A DNA stretch of 64,000 nucleotides from Gordonia jacobaea (lineage in GTDB: Bacteria; Actinomycetota; Actinomycetes; Mycobacteriales; Mycobacteriaceae). Position numbers and translations under genes: made by a program. The stretch spans positions 62,001 through 126,000 of the forward strand of contig NZ_LDTZ01000022.1 in NCBI RefSeq assembly GCF_001186365.1. Direction: 5' to 3'. Shown piece by piece: positions 17,065 through 25,263 of this stretch; the first letter of the stretch is position 1, and each line of letters opens with the position of its first letter. The notes below the pieces were generated by a model, which saw only the letters and a list, made by a program, of their open reading frames with translations, had not been told where the DNA came from and ran no database searches.

Positions 17065-18111
17065 CTAATCCTTCTCCCCGCTGAAGCGTTGCAGGAGTAG
17101 CCCTTTCAGTTCGGGGCGACTTGCGGCGACAAGGGTGAACGTCGCTTCGCGGGAGAGTCGGTCGGCGTCGCTTCCGACAATCAGTGCGCGGCCGCCGTCT
17201 GCTGCCACGAGCGCGGCGGCGGCGTCGACGGCCAGTTGCGCTCCGTCGGCGCGTGCGGCGAGCAACGCGTCGGCGTCGGCGAGGGACGTGTCGAGTCGGG
17301 TGCGGATCTCGCTGCCGCGCTCGCGGAGTCGTCGGGCCTGCGCGGTTGCGCCACCGCGGTCGAGCAGCGCTGTGCATCGGCGGAGGATTCCGAACGGCAG
17401 TGCGCCGTTGAGTCGGATGCCGATGTTCTGGTTGGCGAAGAAGGCGTCGAGCGCGACTCTGCTGACCACGAGTGCGTCGGGAACCGGCAGCGAATCGACG
17501 CGCAGGCTGACGGTGTGCGACGCGTTGGCCGCGGTGAGTCGCATCGGCGAGACCGTGATGGCTGCCGACATCGGGTGCGTGGGAACGATAGCGGCGATGA
17601 CGTCGTCGGTGTCGACGTCGCGCGCGGAGATCTGCAGCAGGTCGATGTGGCCCCAACCGCTGACGAACGGCGCGTAGCCCGAGAAGACCCAGCCGCCGTC
17701 GGTACGCGACGCACTCATCCGTGGCGGTGTCGGCACGGCACCCGCGTAGGCGACGCCCGCGCGGGTGCGGCCGGTCACGGCGTCGTCGAGGAGTTCGGTG
17801 CGTAGGGCGTCGTTGGTGGTGCTTGCCAGCGAGATGACGACGCCGTGGTGCTGCAGCCAGGTGAACGCCGTGGAGAGGCAGCCGCTGGTGAGGACTTCGA
17901 TGATCTCGATGACCTGAGTGAGTTCGAGGCCGGGTCCGCCAACCACATGCGGTGCTGCGACGCCGTACAGCCCGGCGTCGGCGAGGGCCTTCCAGTGGGA
18001 GGCCGGCACCTCTCCCGTGCGGTCGACCTCTGCTGCGTCGGGAAAGAGGAGGTCGTCGGCGATGCGGTAAGCGGCGTCGATGAGCGCGGTGGGGCTTGGC
18101 GCGGTGTCCAC
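17065..18111 (-). CDS. Acyl-CoA dehydrogenase-like flavoprotein
   Basis: A 348-residue protein with the acyl-CoA dehydrogenase layout: N-terminal helices (residues 1-110, with GLYGVAAPHVVGGPGLELTQV), a middle beta domain (about 115-215, WVFSGYAPFVSGWGHIDLLQ) and a shortened C-terminal helical part. The usual catalytic glutamate region is not clear, and the protein is about 30-40 residues shorter than typical family members. It could be a hydroxylase-type or inactive relative. It is convergent with the M20 peptidase gene (7-base gap), and no fatty-acid genes are adjacent. Confidence 0.75.
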   Translation of the reverse strand: MDTAPSPTALIDAAYRIADDLLFPDAAEVDRTGEVPASHWKALADAGLYGVAAPHVVGGPGLELTQVIEIIEVLTSGCLSTAFTWLQHHGVVISLASTTNDALRTELLDDAVTGRTRAGVAYAGAVPTPPRMSASRTDGGWVFSGYAPFVSGWGHIDLLQISARDVDTDDVIAAIVPTHPMSAAITVSPMRLTAANASHTVSLRVDSLPVPDALVVSRVALDAFFANQNIGIRLNGALPFGILRRCTALLDRGGATAQARRLRERGSEIRTRLDTSLADADALLAARADGAQLAVDAAAALVAADGGRALIVGSDADRLSREATFTLVAASRPELKGLLLQRFSGEKD

Positions 18112-18185
18112 GCGTTCAGGGTAATCGGCCGGGCGGCGAACTCGAGCCGAGCTCGCCGTCCGGAGTGATCAGACGGCCCGGGTGA

Positions 18186-18818
18186 TCAGACCGTGCAGAG
18201 CGGCGAGTAGTCCGAGCGGCCACCCGTGATGGGGGAGATCAGGAAGGTGCACGAGTTGAAGCCCAACGACTCCGTCTTGAGCCGCAGCATGTGCAGTTTC
18301 TCGTTGCTCACGACCTTTTCTCGGCTCAGTACGAAACCCGACAGCCGGTACGGGTCACCGACGATCGCGTACTCATAGGGGCCCTTCGGATCCTTGCCAT
18401 CCGCGACCCACGCGATCACGTAATTGGGGAACGAACCGGTGTTGATCGTGTTCGGGATTCCCGGAAAAGAGACTGCCAGTGCGGCATTGCTCTTCTTGGG
18501 ATCGACGACGGTCGCTTTTCCCTTGATCCCGTCGGGTTGTCCGGTGAAGCTGGTGCATTTGTTGTCGACGCCGACCGTCGTCGAGTTGATCAGCGTGTAG
18601 GTGGCGTTGGTGTCCTTGGCGCAGCGGATTCCGTAGAACGCCGGAATGGTGGCCTGCTGCCACCAGGTTCCGAGGTAGCGCTCGACGTCGAGGTTCTTCA
18701 CCGGCTGGAGCGTGGTGTCGGCGCGTGCGGGCGCGAGTATCGACAGCAGCGCTGTCATGGCGGCGAGCAGTGCTGTGGCGAGTACGACGAGAATCCGGAC
18801 GGGACGCTGCGTGTGCAT
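18186..18818 (-). CDS. Secreted lipocalin (Blc-like)
   Basis: A 210-residue exported protein. The ATG at 18818 has AGGAG 8 bases upstream and gives a signal peptide (ILVVLATALLAAMTALLSIL, cleavage near APARA). The mature part starts with the lipocalin signature NLDVERYLGTWWQQATIP (G-x-W motif) and continues as a beta-barrel with NATYTLINSTTVGVDNKC, GKATVVDPK and YVIAWVADG. Three cysteine-containing regions suggest disulfides. Family members bind lipids or other hydrophobic ligands at the cell envelope. It is a single gene, preceded by the palindromic repeat at 18940-19042. Confidence 0.85.
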   Translation of the reverse strand: MHTQRPVRILVVLATALLAAMTALLSILAPARADTTLQPVKNLDVERYLGTWWQQATIPAFYGIRCAKDTNATYTLINSTTVGVDNKCTSFTGQPDGIKGKATVVDPKKSNAALAVSFPGIPNTINTGSFPNYVIAWVADGKDPKGPYEYAIVGDPYRLSGFVLSREKVVSNEKLHMLRLKTESLGFNSCTFLISPITGGRSDYSPLCTV

Positions 18819-18939
18819 CGGACGACTCCTGGGGTCGGGTGGGGTCATGGAACGTTGCAGGATTCGACGCCGATGACACGGCGGATTGGTTGGCGGGCCA
18901 CGTCAGTCGCGCAAAGAGTGCGGTCCCGATCAGCGGCTT

Positions 18940-19042
18940 GCCCGTTTTCAGTCATTTTCTCGTCGACTGTCGATGCCGACCTGGGCTTTTGCCGATCGAC
19001 ACCGCCCCAAATGACTGGAAACGGGAATGACTGAAAACGGGC
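18940..19042. repeat. Palindromic repeat family, copy A (103 bp)
   Basis: The element is bounded by inverted ends GCCCGTTTTCAGTCATTTT and its complement. Its core (including GACCTGGGCTTTTGCCG) matches copy B at 38062-38152 nearly base for base. Copy A differs in that its right end is duplicated: AATGACTGGAAACGGG is followed directly by AATGACTGAAAACGGGC. It lies between two minus-strand genes (upstream of the lipocalin gene and downstream of the DUF7144-like gene). Confidence 0.8.
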
Positions 19043-19065
19043 GAGCCCTTGTCCAGGGCTCGCCC
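19039..19065 (-). terminator. Rho-independent terminator of the DUF7144-like gene
   Basis: GGGCGAGCCC (19039-19048) pairs with GGGCTCGCCC (19056-19065) around a 7-base loop. Read on the minus strand it is followed by GTTTTC. It overlaps the right edge of palindromic repeat copy A, which supplies the T run. Confidence 0.75.
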
Positions 19066-19102
19066 GCTTTGTCGTGAGTTGGCAGGTCAGGGAGTCAGCG
19101 TG

Positions 19103-19510
19103 TCAGACGACGTCGGGTTGCCAGGTGGACACGGCCCAGATGACAACGATGTCGAGGACGATGATCAGGATCGCCCACCACGGGTTGTAGGGCAGCCAGA
19201 GGAACTGCGCGATGATCGAGAGGGACGCGATGATGATCGCCGAGACTCGGGCCCATCCGGAGCCGACCGCCAGGCCGCCCGCGACGATGATCGCGATGAT
19301 GCCGATGATCAGATGAATCCAGCCCCACGTGGTGAGGTTGAACTTGTAGATGTAGTCGGGAGTGGCGACATAGAGGTTGTCGCCCGCGATCGCGGAGATT
19401 CCGGCGAAGACGCCGACGATGCCCGCCACGAACAGAAGTGCAGCGGCCACGACGGTGATTCCGAATGCGGTGCCTTGTTTCGCCTCGTACTTCTCGAACT
19501 CACTACTCAT
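19103..19510 (-). CDS. Four-helix membrane protein (DUF7144-like)
   Basis: A 135-residue integral membrane protein with hydrophobic segments at about 14-42, 60-80, 85-105 and 108-128. A short extracytoplasmic loop (GDNLYVATPDYIYKFNLTTWGW) follows the first helix, a pattern I associate with the DUF7144/vacuolar-iron-like small membrane proteins common in actinobacteria. The function is unknown. The ATG at 19510 is preceded by GAAAGG. A clear terminator follows at 19039-19065, and an inverted repeat (CTCAGAA/TTCTGAG at 19644-19664) lies in its upstream region. Confidence 0.75.
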   Translation of the reverse strand: MSSEFEKYEAKQGTAFGITVVAAALLFVAGIVGVFAGISAIAGDNLYVATPDYIYKFNLTTWGWIHLIIGIIAIIVAGGLAVGSGWARVSAIIIASLSIIAQFLWLPYNPWWAILIIVLDIVVIWAVSTWQPDVV

Positions 19511-19827
19511 GTGCCCGTACCTTTCGCATTGTCGATTCTGATGAATTGGTCGCGCTGGTCGAGAGGTGATTGTTCTGGTTCGGACACTAGTGACCACAGG
19601 GGCAGATGTGTCCTTTTTGTGTGGTAGTGATGCCAAACCTTGTCTCAGAATGCGTTGTTCTGAGTCCTTCGGCGATCGCGGTGGTCGGATTGTGTTCCCG
19701 TGATTCCCGTTGCTCGCGTCGGAGTTCGCGCTGTGCGGTCGCCTGTTCGCGTTGGCTGCAATCGACACTCTGACCAGGCGATTTAGTAGCTGGGCGGTCG
19801 CGGGGGTAAGCTATCGCAGGTTGCACA
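19511..19827. other. Intergenic stretch with a candidate operator and tRNA promoter
   Basis: There is no gene here. CTCAGAA (19644-19650) and TTCTGAG (19658-19664) form a perfect inverted repeat with a 7-base spacer, about 140 bases upstream of the minus-strand membrane-protein gene. TAAGCT (19807-19812) is a possible -10 box for the tRNA. The rest shows nothing I can name. Confidence 0.35.
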
Positions 19828-19901
<74 letters not shown>

Positions 19902-19959
19902 CAACGGATCTGGTTGAACCCGATCCGACAAAGCTTCTTGTGGTTGAGAAGTAGTAGCA

Positions 19960-19999
19960 GGCCCTGACCCGGAGTGATCCAGGTCAGGGCCTCCTCGTT
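19960..19999 (+). terminator. Terminator after tRNA-Pro
   Basis: GGCCCTGACC (19960-19969) and GGTCAGGGCC (19982-19991) form a perfect 10-bp stem with a 12-base loop. TCCTCGTTTCT follows, so it is a weakly T-rich terminator for the tRNA. It may also serve the converging metallophosphoesterase gene. Confidence 0.7.
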
Positions 20000-20046
20000 T
20001 CTATGGGGCTATCGCGTTTTTCTGCGGGGCTGTCCGCCTCGAGCCG

Positions 20047-21093
20047 TCAGCTCGTCTCGGAGGCCAGCTGCGGCAGCGAGTGGTCTTCGTCGAATTCGGC
20101 GTCGCCGTGTGAGACCGGAGTGAGGGTCAGCAGGCTGGCCTCGGGGCGGCAGCAGAACCGCGCGGGCGCCCACGGTGAGGTGCCGAGTCCGGCGCTGACG
20201 TGCAACTTCATCGACGTGCCCCAATTCGACGGTCCCTTGACGCGGGAACGGTCGAGGTGGCAGTTGGTGACAATGGCCCCGATGCCGGGCAGGCAGAGCT
20301 GTCCGCCGTGCGTGTGGCCGGCCATCACGAGGTCGTAGCCGTCGTCGGCGAAGCGGTCGAGGACGCGCGGCTCGGGCGAGTGCGTCAATCCCAGGCGCAG
20401 GTGCGCGAGTGGGTTGGGGCGCCCTGCGATGGTGTCGTAGCGGTCGCGCTCGATGTGCGGGTCGTCGACGCCCGAAGCGACGACGCGGACCCCGGACACC
20501 TCGAGCTCGCGTACGGAGTGCGTCGCGTCGAGCCAGCCGCGCTCGATGAACGCCGCGCGCAGATCCTGCCAGGGCAGCGGGGTGCCGTGGGTGCGCTCGT
20601 GATCGGTCTTGAAGTACTTCAGCGGGTTCTTGGGGCTCGGACCGAAGTAGTCGTTGGAACCGAACACGAAAAGCCCTGGGCGCGAAAGCAATCCACCAAG
20701 CGACTGGATCACGGCAGGCACCGCGCCGGGGTGGGCGAGGTTGTCGCCCGTGTTGACGACGAGGTCAGGTTCGAGCGACTCGAGCTCAGACACCCACGCC
20801 TGCTTGAGGCGCTGGTTGGGCGTCATGTGGAGATCGCTGATGTGCAGGACGCGCAGCGGTGCGGCGCCCGGTTCGAGGACCGACATGGTGGCGTGGCGCA
20901 ACGTGAAGGCGTTGCGCTCGATCACCGTCGAATAGAAGAGTCCGCCCGCGGCGAGGCCCGCCGCTGCGCCGACCGCACGCGCGGTGCGGTGCGACGCCAG
21001 TTGCTCACGGAACAGCCCCGAAGGAGTGGACGACGCGATAGACGAGATTGCGGCCCGCACCCGTAATGCGGCATCCGAGTGGACATCAGACAT
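20047..21093 (-). CDS. Calcineurin-like metallophosphoesterase
   Basis: A 348-residue phosphoesterase with a binuclear metal site: HISDLHM (near residue 85), NTGDNL (near 114), GSNDYFG in place of the usual GNHD (near 146) and VMAGHTHGGQL (near 260). A hydrophobic stretch around residues 40-58 (AVGAAAGLAAGGLFYSTVI) suggests a membrane anchor or signal helix after a cytoplasmic N-terminus, as in the YkuE-like branch. It is the counterpart (from memory) of M. tuberculosis Rv3683, and as there it lies just downstream of ponA2, hinting at an envelope role. GSND instead of GNHD is a notable change at a metal-site motif. Confidence 0.88.
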   Translation of the reverse strand: MSDVHSDAALRVRAAISSIASSTPSGLFREQLASHRTARAVGAAAGLAAGGLFYSTVIERNAFTLRHATMSVLEPGAAPLRVLHISDLHMTPNQRLKQAWVSELESLEPDLVVNTGDNLAHPGAVPAVIQSLGGLLSRPGLFVFGSNDYFGPSPKNPLKYFKTDHERTHGTPLPWQDLRAAFIERGWLDATHSVRELEVSGVRVVASGVDDPHIERDRYDTIAGRPNPLAHLRLGLTHSPEPRVLDRFADDGYDLVMAGHTHGGQLCLPGIGAIVTNCHLDRSRVKGPSNWGTSMKLHVSAGLGTSPWAPARFCCRPEASLLTLTPVSHGDAEFDEDHSLPQLASETS

Positions 21094-21166
21094 TCACCCA
21101 GGATACGCGCCACGGTGGTCGGCCAACCACCTCAACAGCACGCCTCGGCGAGCGCTCCGGCGAACT

Positions 21167-21236
21167 CACCCCTCCGGCGTCAAAGCCGGGTAGCCCACCC
21201 TCCGGCGTCAGCGGGGCAGCCCACCCTCCGGCGTCA
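21167..21236. repeat. Tandem repeat at the 3' end of ponA2
   Basis: CACCCTCCGGCGTCA occurs at 21196-21210 and 21222-21236 (26-base period), with a third copy carrying one extra C at 21167-21182. Read on the minus strand each unit starts with TGACGCCGGAGGGTG. The first unit's TGA is the ponA2 stop codon, so the end of the gene has been copied downstream. Confidence 0.7.
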
Positions 21237-23894
21237 GCCGGGAAGCTGGATCACCACGGGACCGACGCCCGGTACCTGCACCGTGGTCTGCGTCGGGCCG
21301 GGGCTGTCGCCGCTGTCGTTCTTTCTGCCGTTGCTCACGTAGATCGTGACGGTGCTGCCGGGCATCGCCGAGTCGGACGGCGCTGTGAACACCACCGTGC
21401 CCTGCTGCCTGCCGCTGTCGACCTCGAGCTGGTTCACCTTGAAGCCCGCTTCTTGCAGCCGCGACGTCGCGTCGCTGGCGGGCAGTCCCGTGACCTGCGG
21501 TATCCGACCGCTGTTGTTGCCGTTCATGTAGCGCGGGTCGGCGGGTGGGAGGCTGACCGGACCGAACTTCGTCGCGATCGGGGTGAGTGCCGAGTACCAC
21601 GTCCGAGCGGGTTCCATGCCGCCGTAGATGTCGCCCTCGCCGCACAGCCGTGCCGGTCCGGAGCAGACACCCGACGGGTTGGGGCCGTCGGAGTAGACGT
21701 AGGTGGCCGCAGCCATCTGGTTGGTGAACCCGACGAACGCTGCCGAGCGGTGTGCTTCCGTCGTACCGGTCTTGCCCGACATCGGAAGGTTCCAGCCCGA
21801 TGCGCCTGCCGCGCCCGCGGACGTGCCGCCGCCCCTGTCGTCCTGGCTCATCAGATTGGCCATCGTGTTGGCCATACCGGGTTCGACGACCCGTTCACAG
21901 CCGGGCGGATTGAACGCGACCGGAGTGGTCGCGGGCTTGCCGTCGGGGTCCAGGACCGGGTTGCCGTACTGGTCGCGCTTGATCTTGCTGATCGACTTGA
22001 TCGGGTTCGGTGGGCACCACATGCCGCCCGAGCCGAGGGTCGCGGCGACGTTCGAGAGCTCCATGGCGTTGACCGGCCAGGGGCCGAGGGTGAACGAACC
22101 GAGATTGCCGTCCTTGACGTACTGCGCGATGCTCTTGTCGCCGAAGCCCGATGAGCCGGGCACCGTGTACGAACGCATGCCGAGGCGGACGGCCATATCG
22201 ACCGCGGGCTTCACGCCGACCTGCTGCAGCAACTTGACGAAGGCCGTGTTGGGCGACAGTGCAAGTGCCTGCGTGATCGACATCGACGCCGGGTACTTAC
22301 CGTCGTTCTTGACGCAGTAGAAGTTGACGGGGCAACCGAAGGCTCCGCCGCTGTCGCCCATGCCCTCGACCGCGATGCTGCCGGGAACCGGGATGTTGGA
22401 GTTGCCCGGCAGACCCTTCTCGAGGCCCGCGGCGACGGTGAAGATCTTGAAGACCGAGCCCGCGCCGTCGCCGACCAGCGAGAAGGGTTGCGGCTGCACT
22501 GTCTGCGACGCGTTGGCGTTGAGTCCGTAATTGCGGCTCGATGCCATCGACAGGACGTCGTGCGAGCGGGTGCCCGGCCGGATCACGCTCATGACAGCGG
22601 CGACACCGTCGGCGTCGGGGCTGACGTTGGCTTGCGCCGACCGCACGCTGTTGCGTTGCACCTCGGGGTTGAGAGTGGTCTGGATGATGTAGCCACCGCG
22701 GGTGACCGACGATCGCGACATGCCGTTCTCGGCCAGGAACTGCAGTGCGTAGTCGCAGAAGAAGCCGTTGTTGTCGGCGCCGATGCAGCCCTGGACGGGC
22801 GTTCGCGGCTGGGGAAGAACACCGAGCGGAGCTTTCTTGGCTGCCTCGAGCTCTGCGCGCCGCTCGGGGAAGTTGACGATCATCGTGTCGAGGACGGTGT
22901 TGCGTCTCTCGGTCGCCGCCTCGGGATTGCTGTACGGATTGAGTGCAGAACTCGACTGCACCATGCCTGCGAGCAGCGCCGATTCGCCGACGTCCAGATC
23001 CTTGGCGCTCTTGCCGAAGTACGTTTGTGCCGCAGCCTCGATGCCGTAAGCGTTGTTGCCGAACGGCACCACGTTGAGGTAGCGGGTGACGATCTGCTTC
23101 TTCGCCTCCTGCTTGGCGGCGGCGTCGTCTAGTCCCTTTCGTTTCGCCTCGTCGCGAAGCGACTGTTCCATCGTGAGTGCCATGCGCACCTCACGCAGCT
23201 TGCGCGCGGGCGTCGTCTCGATGGCTGCCTGGCGGTCGGCTTCGGTGCGGGCGAGCACGAGGAGTTGGTAATTCTTGATGTACTGCTGATCCAGCGTCGA
23301 TGCACCCTGCTGCACTTCGCCCGACGACGAGTTCTTGAGGAATGCGCGGATCGTGCCCTTCCAGTCGACGCCGTCGTGCTCGAGGAAGCGTCTGTCCTCG
23401 ATCGAGATGATCGCGCGGATCATGTCGGGGGAGATGTCGTTGTATCCGACCTGGTACCTGTACTGGTCGAAGAGTCGCGCGATGGGTGTCCCCGCCGCGT
23501 CGGTCATCGTCGTGACCTCTGGCAGCGTTCCGCTGAGTAACTCCGACGAGACGTTCTCTACTGCCGACGCCGCGCGGTTCGACGCGATACCCACGCCGCT
23601 GGCCGCGGGATAGAGGAATCCGGCAACGAGCACGCCGGCCAGCACGCATGCCCCTGCGAGCGACCACAGCTTCTTCGACTTCGGCACATCGGACAGGATA
23701 CGTGTGATTTCTGAGACAACCGCGTGGCCCGCCGATGAGGTGCCCGACGGTCTGCTCCGGCGCGCAACGTCGGCCTGAATCCGCACCCGGCGCGTCGAGT
23801 CGATGGGGTCTTTGTCGGCGGTTTTGTCTGTTTCCCTGCGAGTTTGCACGGTTGTGCCAGTTTTCTCCGGTTCAGGGGTTGCGGACGCATGCAC
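21234..23894 (-). CDS. ponA2: Bifunctional class A penicillin-binding protein with PASTA domain
   Basis: An 886-residue peptidoglycan synthase. A cytoplasmic basic N-terminus (1-75) is followed by one membrane anchor (about 77-100). The glycosyltransferase-51 domain (about 125-330) has the catalytic glutamate in IISIEDRRFLEHDGVDWKG and GASTLDQQYIKNY. The transpeptidase domain (about 400-750) has SVFK (active Ser), SPN and SGKTGTTEAHR. A single PASTA domain (about 790-850) precedes the proline-rich end. The ATG at 23894 has AAGGA 7 bases upstream. Residues match mycobacterial PonA2 (PBP1B-like), important in stress and dormancy. It is divergent from whiB4. Confidence 0.95.
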   Translation of the reverse strand: MHASATPEPEKTGTTVQTRRETDKTADKDPIDSTRRVRIQADVARRSRPSGTSSAGHAVVSEITRILSDVPKSKKLWSLAGACVLAGVLVAGFLYPAASGVGIASNRAASAVENVSSELLSGTLPEVTTMTDAAGTPIARLFDQYRYQVGYNDISPDMIRAIISIEDRRFLEHDGVDWKGTIRAFLKNSSSGEVQQGASTLDQQYIKNYQLLVLARTEADRQAAIETTPARKLREVRMALTMEQSLRDEAKRKGLDDAAAKQEAKKQIVTRYLNVVPFGNNAYGIEAAAQTYFGKSAKDLDVGESALLAGMVQSSSALNPYSNPEAATERRNTVLDTMIVNFPERRAELEAAKKAPLGVLPQPRTPVQGCIGADNNGFFCDYALQFLAENGMSRSSVTRGGYIIQTTLNPEVQRNSVRSAQANVSPDADGVAAVMSVIRPGTRSHDVLSMASSRNYGLNANASQTVQPQPFSLVGDGAGSVFKIFTVAAGLEKGLPGNSNIPVPGSIAVEGMGDSGGAFGCPVNFYCVKNDGKYPASMSITQALALSPNTAFVKLLQQVGVKPAVDMAVRLGMRSYTVPGSSGFGDKSIAQYVKDGNLGSFTLGPWPVNAMELSNVAATLGSGGMWCPPNPIKSISKIKRDQYGNPVLDPDGKPATTPVAFNPPGCERVVEPGMANTMANLMSQDDRGGGTSAGAAGASGWNLPMSGKTGTTEAHRSAAFVGFTNQMAAATYVYSDGPNPSGVCSGPARLCGEGDIYGGMEPARTWYSALTPIATKFGPVSLPPADPRYMNGNNSGRIPQVTGLPASDATSRLQEAGFKVNQLEVDSGRQQGTVVFTAPSDSAMPGSTVTIYVSNGRKNDSGDSPGPTQTTVQVPGVGPVVIQLPG

Positions 23895-24019
23895 AGATCC
23901 TTAGATTGAGTGCAGAATGTGACTCACATAACAACGGAGACCAGAAGTGGTACGGGCATCTACGAATGGTCGACCGCCGCGGAATCGGTGACGTGGTGTG
24001 GGAGGCGAGCATTCGCCGG

Positions 24020-24100
24020 CAACGACGCAGGGTCGTTGTGCCGGGCACGGGTCGCGCACAGCGCGCAACGACAAGGGGCGCGCACAGCGCGCAACGACAA
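24020..24100 (+). repeat. Hairpin and 22-bp tandem repeat in front of whiB4
   Basis: CAACGAC (24020-24026) and GTCGTTG (24032-24038) form a 7-bp hairpin. Then a 22-base unit containing GCGCACAGCGCGCAACGACA is present twice without change, at 24053-24074 and 24079-24100, with a 26-base period. The CAACGAC heptamer is thus present three times on the + strand and once inverted. All copies end 18 bases or more before the whiB4 ATG, in the divergent ponA2-whiB4 control region. Confidence 0.65.
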
Positions 24101-24118
24101 AAAGACAGGGGTCGGCTC

Positions 24119-24430
24119 ATGGCGACAGCGGCGGTATCGACCAACGAAACTCGACTGACGTGGGTGGCACGGGCGCGTTGCCGTGGCGAGGATCCCGATG
24201 AACTCTTCGTTCGTGGAGCGGCTCAGCGGAAAGCCGCAGTCATCTGCCGCCACTGCCCGGTGCAACTCGAATGCGGAGCCGACGCTCTCGACAACCGCGT
24301 CGAGTTCGGAGTGTGGGGTGGCATGACCGAACGTCAGCGTCGTGCGTTGTTGCGTCAGCACCCCGAGGTGACCTCGTGGGCAGAGTTCTTCGCTGCCCAG
24401 CGCCGACGCCGCGAGGTATCCGTCGGCTGA
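24119..24430 (+). CDS. whiB4: WhiB-family iron-sulfur regulator (WhiB4)
   Basis: A 103-residue WhiB protein that holds a [4Fe-4S] cluster and responds to oxygen and oxidants. The four cysteines are in ARCRGED, ICRHCPVQLEC (C-x2-C-x5-C), followed by the family turn GVWGGMTERQRR and a basic tail (QRRRRE) for DNA binding. The ATG at 24119 follows CAGGGG with 7-base spacing; frames open further upstream run through the repeats and are unlikely. As in M. tuberculosis (from memory, Rv3681c), it is divergent from ponA2. The repeats at 24020-24100 may act in its control. Confidence 0.92.
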   Translation: MATAAVSTNETRLTWVARARCRGEDPDELFVRGAAQRKAAVICRHCPVQLECGADALDNRVEFGVWGGMTERQRRALLRQHPEVTSWAEFFAAQRRRREVSVG

Positions 24431-24443
24431 TCTCGCCCCGGGT

Positions 24444-25256
24444 TCAACCCCAGGGTGAACGGGGAAACCCGTTGCGCAGGAATGAGATCAGCAGTGCATT
24501 GAGTGCGTCGGGTTGCTCAGCGGGCACCATGTGACTGCCCGGCAGTACTGCCAGACGTGCATGCGGGAGTGCGGCTACGACAGCCGAACTGTGATCGAGT
24601 GTCACCTCGTCGCGGTCTCCCTGCAGAACCATCGTCGGAGTCATGATCGACGTCAACGAGTTCAGATCTATCCGCGGTTCCGTGGCGAACAGGTGCTTCA
24701 TCTTCGCGTCGAACGTCGTGAAATGGTCGGCGCCGTCGGGCGAAAGCGCAGCGTACTGCGACCGCAGGCCCGCCATCGCGCTCCCGGAATCGAGAAGCTC
24801 GGTCAGCGGGCTGTCGGCAACCTTGCCGTCGTCGTTGTAGTACTAGCCGATCAACACCATGCGCGTGATCTTCTCGGCGCGATCGCGCGCCGCCAATAAA
24901 GCGACAGCGGCGCCGTCACTCCAGCCGACGAGATGTGCGGGACCCTCGACGTGACGCTCGAGGTAGGCGACCGTGTCGTCGGCCATCGCCTGATACGTGA
25001 TCGGGCCATCGACGTCGGGCGTGCGCGCGTGCCCCCGACGTTCGGGGACGTGCACGCGGAATCCGGCCTCGACCAACACCGGCGCGGTGAGCGCCCACGA
25101 CGACGCCCCGCCGTACCCTCCGTGCAGCAGGGCGACGGCCGGTCCACTCCCCGCGACCTCGTGCCATTCGCGGTGACCTGCGACGTCGACGTAGGAGCCG
25201 TCGAATCCGCGGAGCGTGGCGGTCGGCCGCGTGCGTGCTCGCCGACGTTGCGCCAT
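24444..25256 (-). pseudogene. Alpha/beta hydrolase interrupted by an in-frame amber codon
   Basis: A 270-codon alpha/beta-hydrolase frame broken by a TAG at 24843-24845. The first 137 residues have HGGYGGASSW (oxyanion) and the nucleophile elbow HLVGWSDGAAVAL. After the TAG the same frame goes on without a gap (YYNDDGKVADSPLTELLDSG) to the aspartate in LQGDRDEVTLDH and the histidine in LPGSHMVPAEQPD. At this place relatives have an ordinary residue; CAG to TAG is the simplest change. It may be a real null allele, a sequencing error or a readthrough site. It sits 7 bases after the ArsA-like gene, at the end of that operon. Confidence 0.8.
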
Positions 25257-25263
25257 CAGATGT

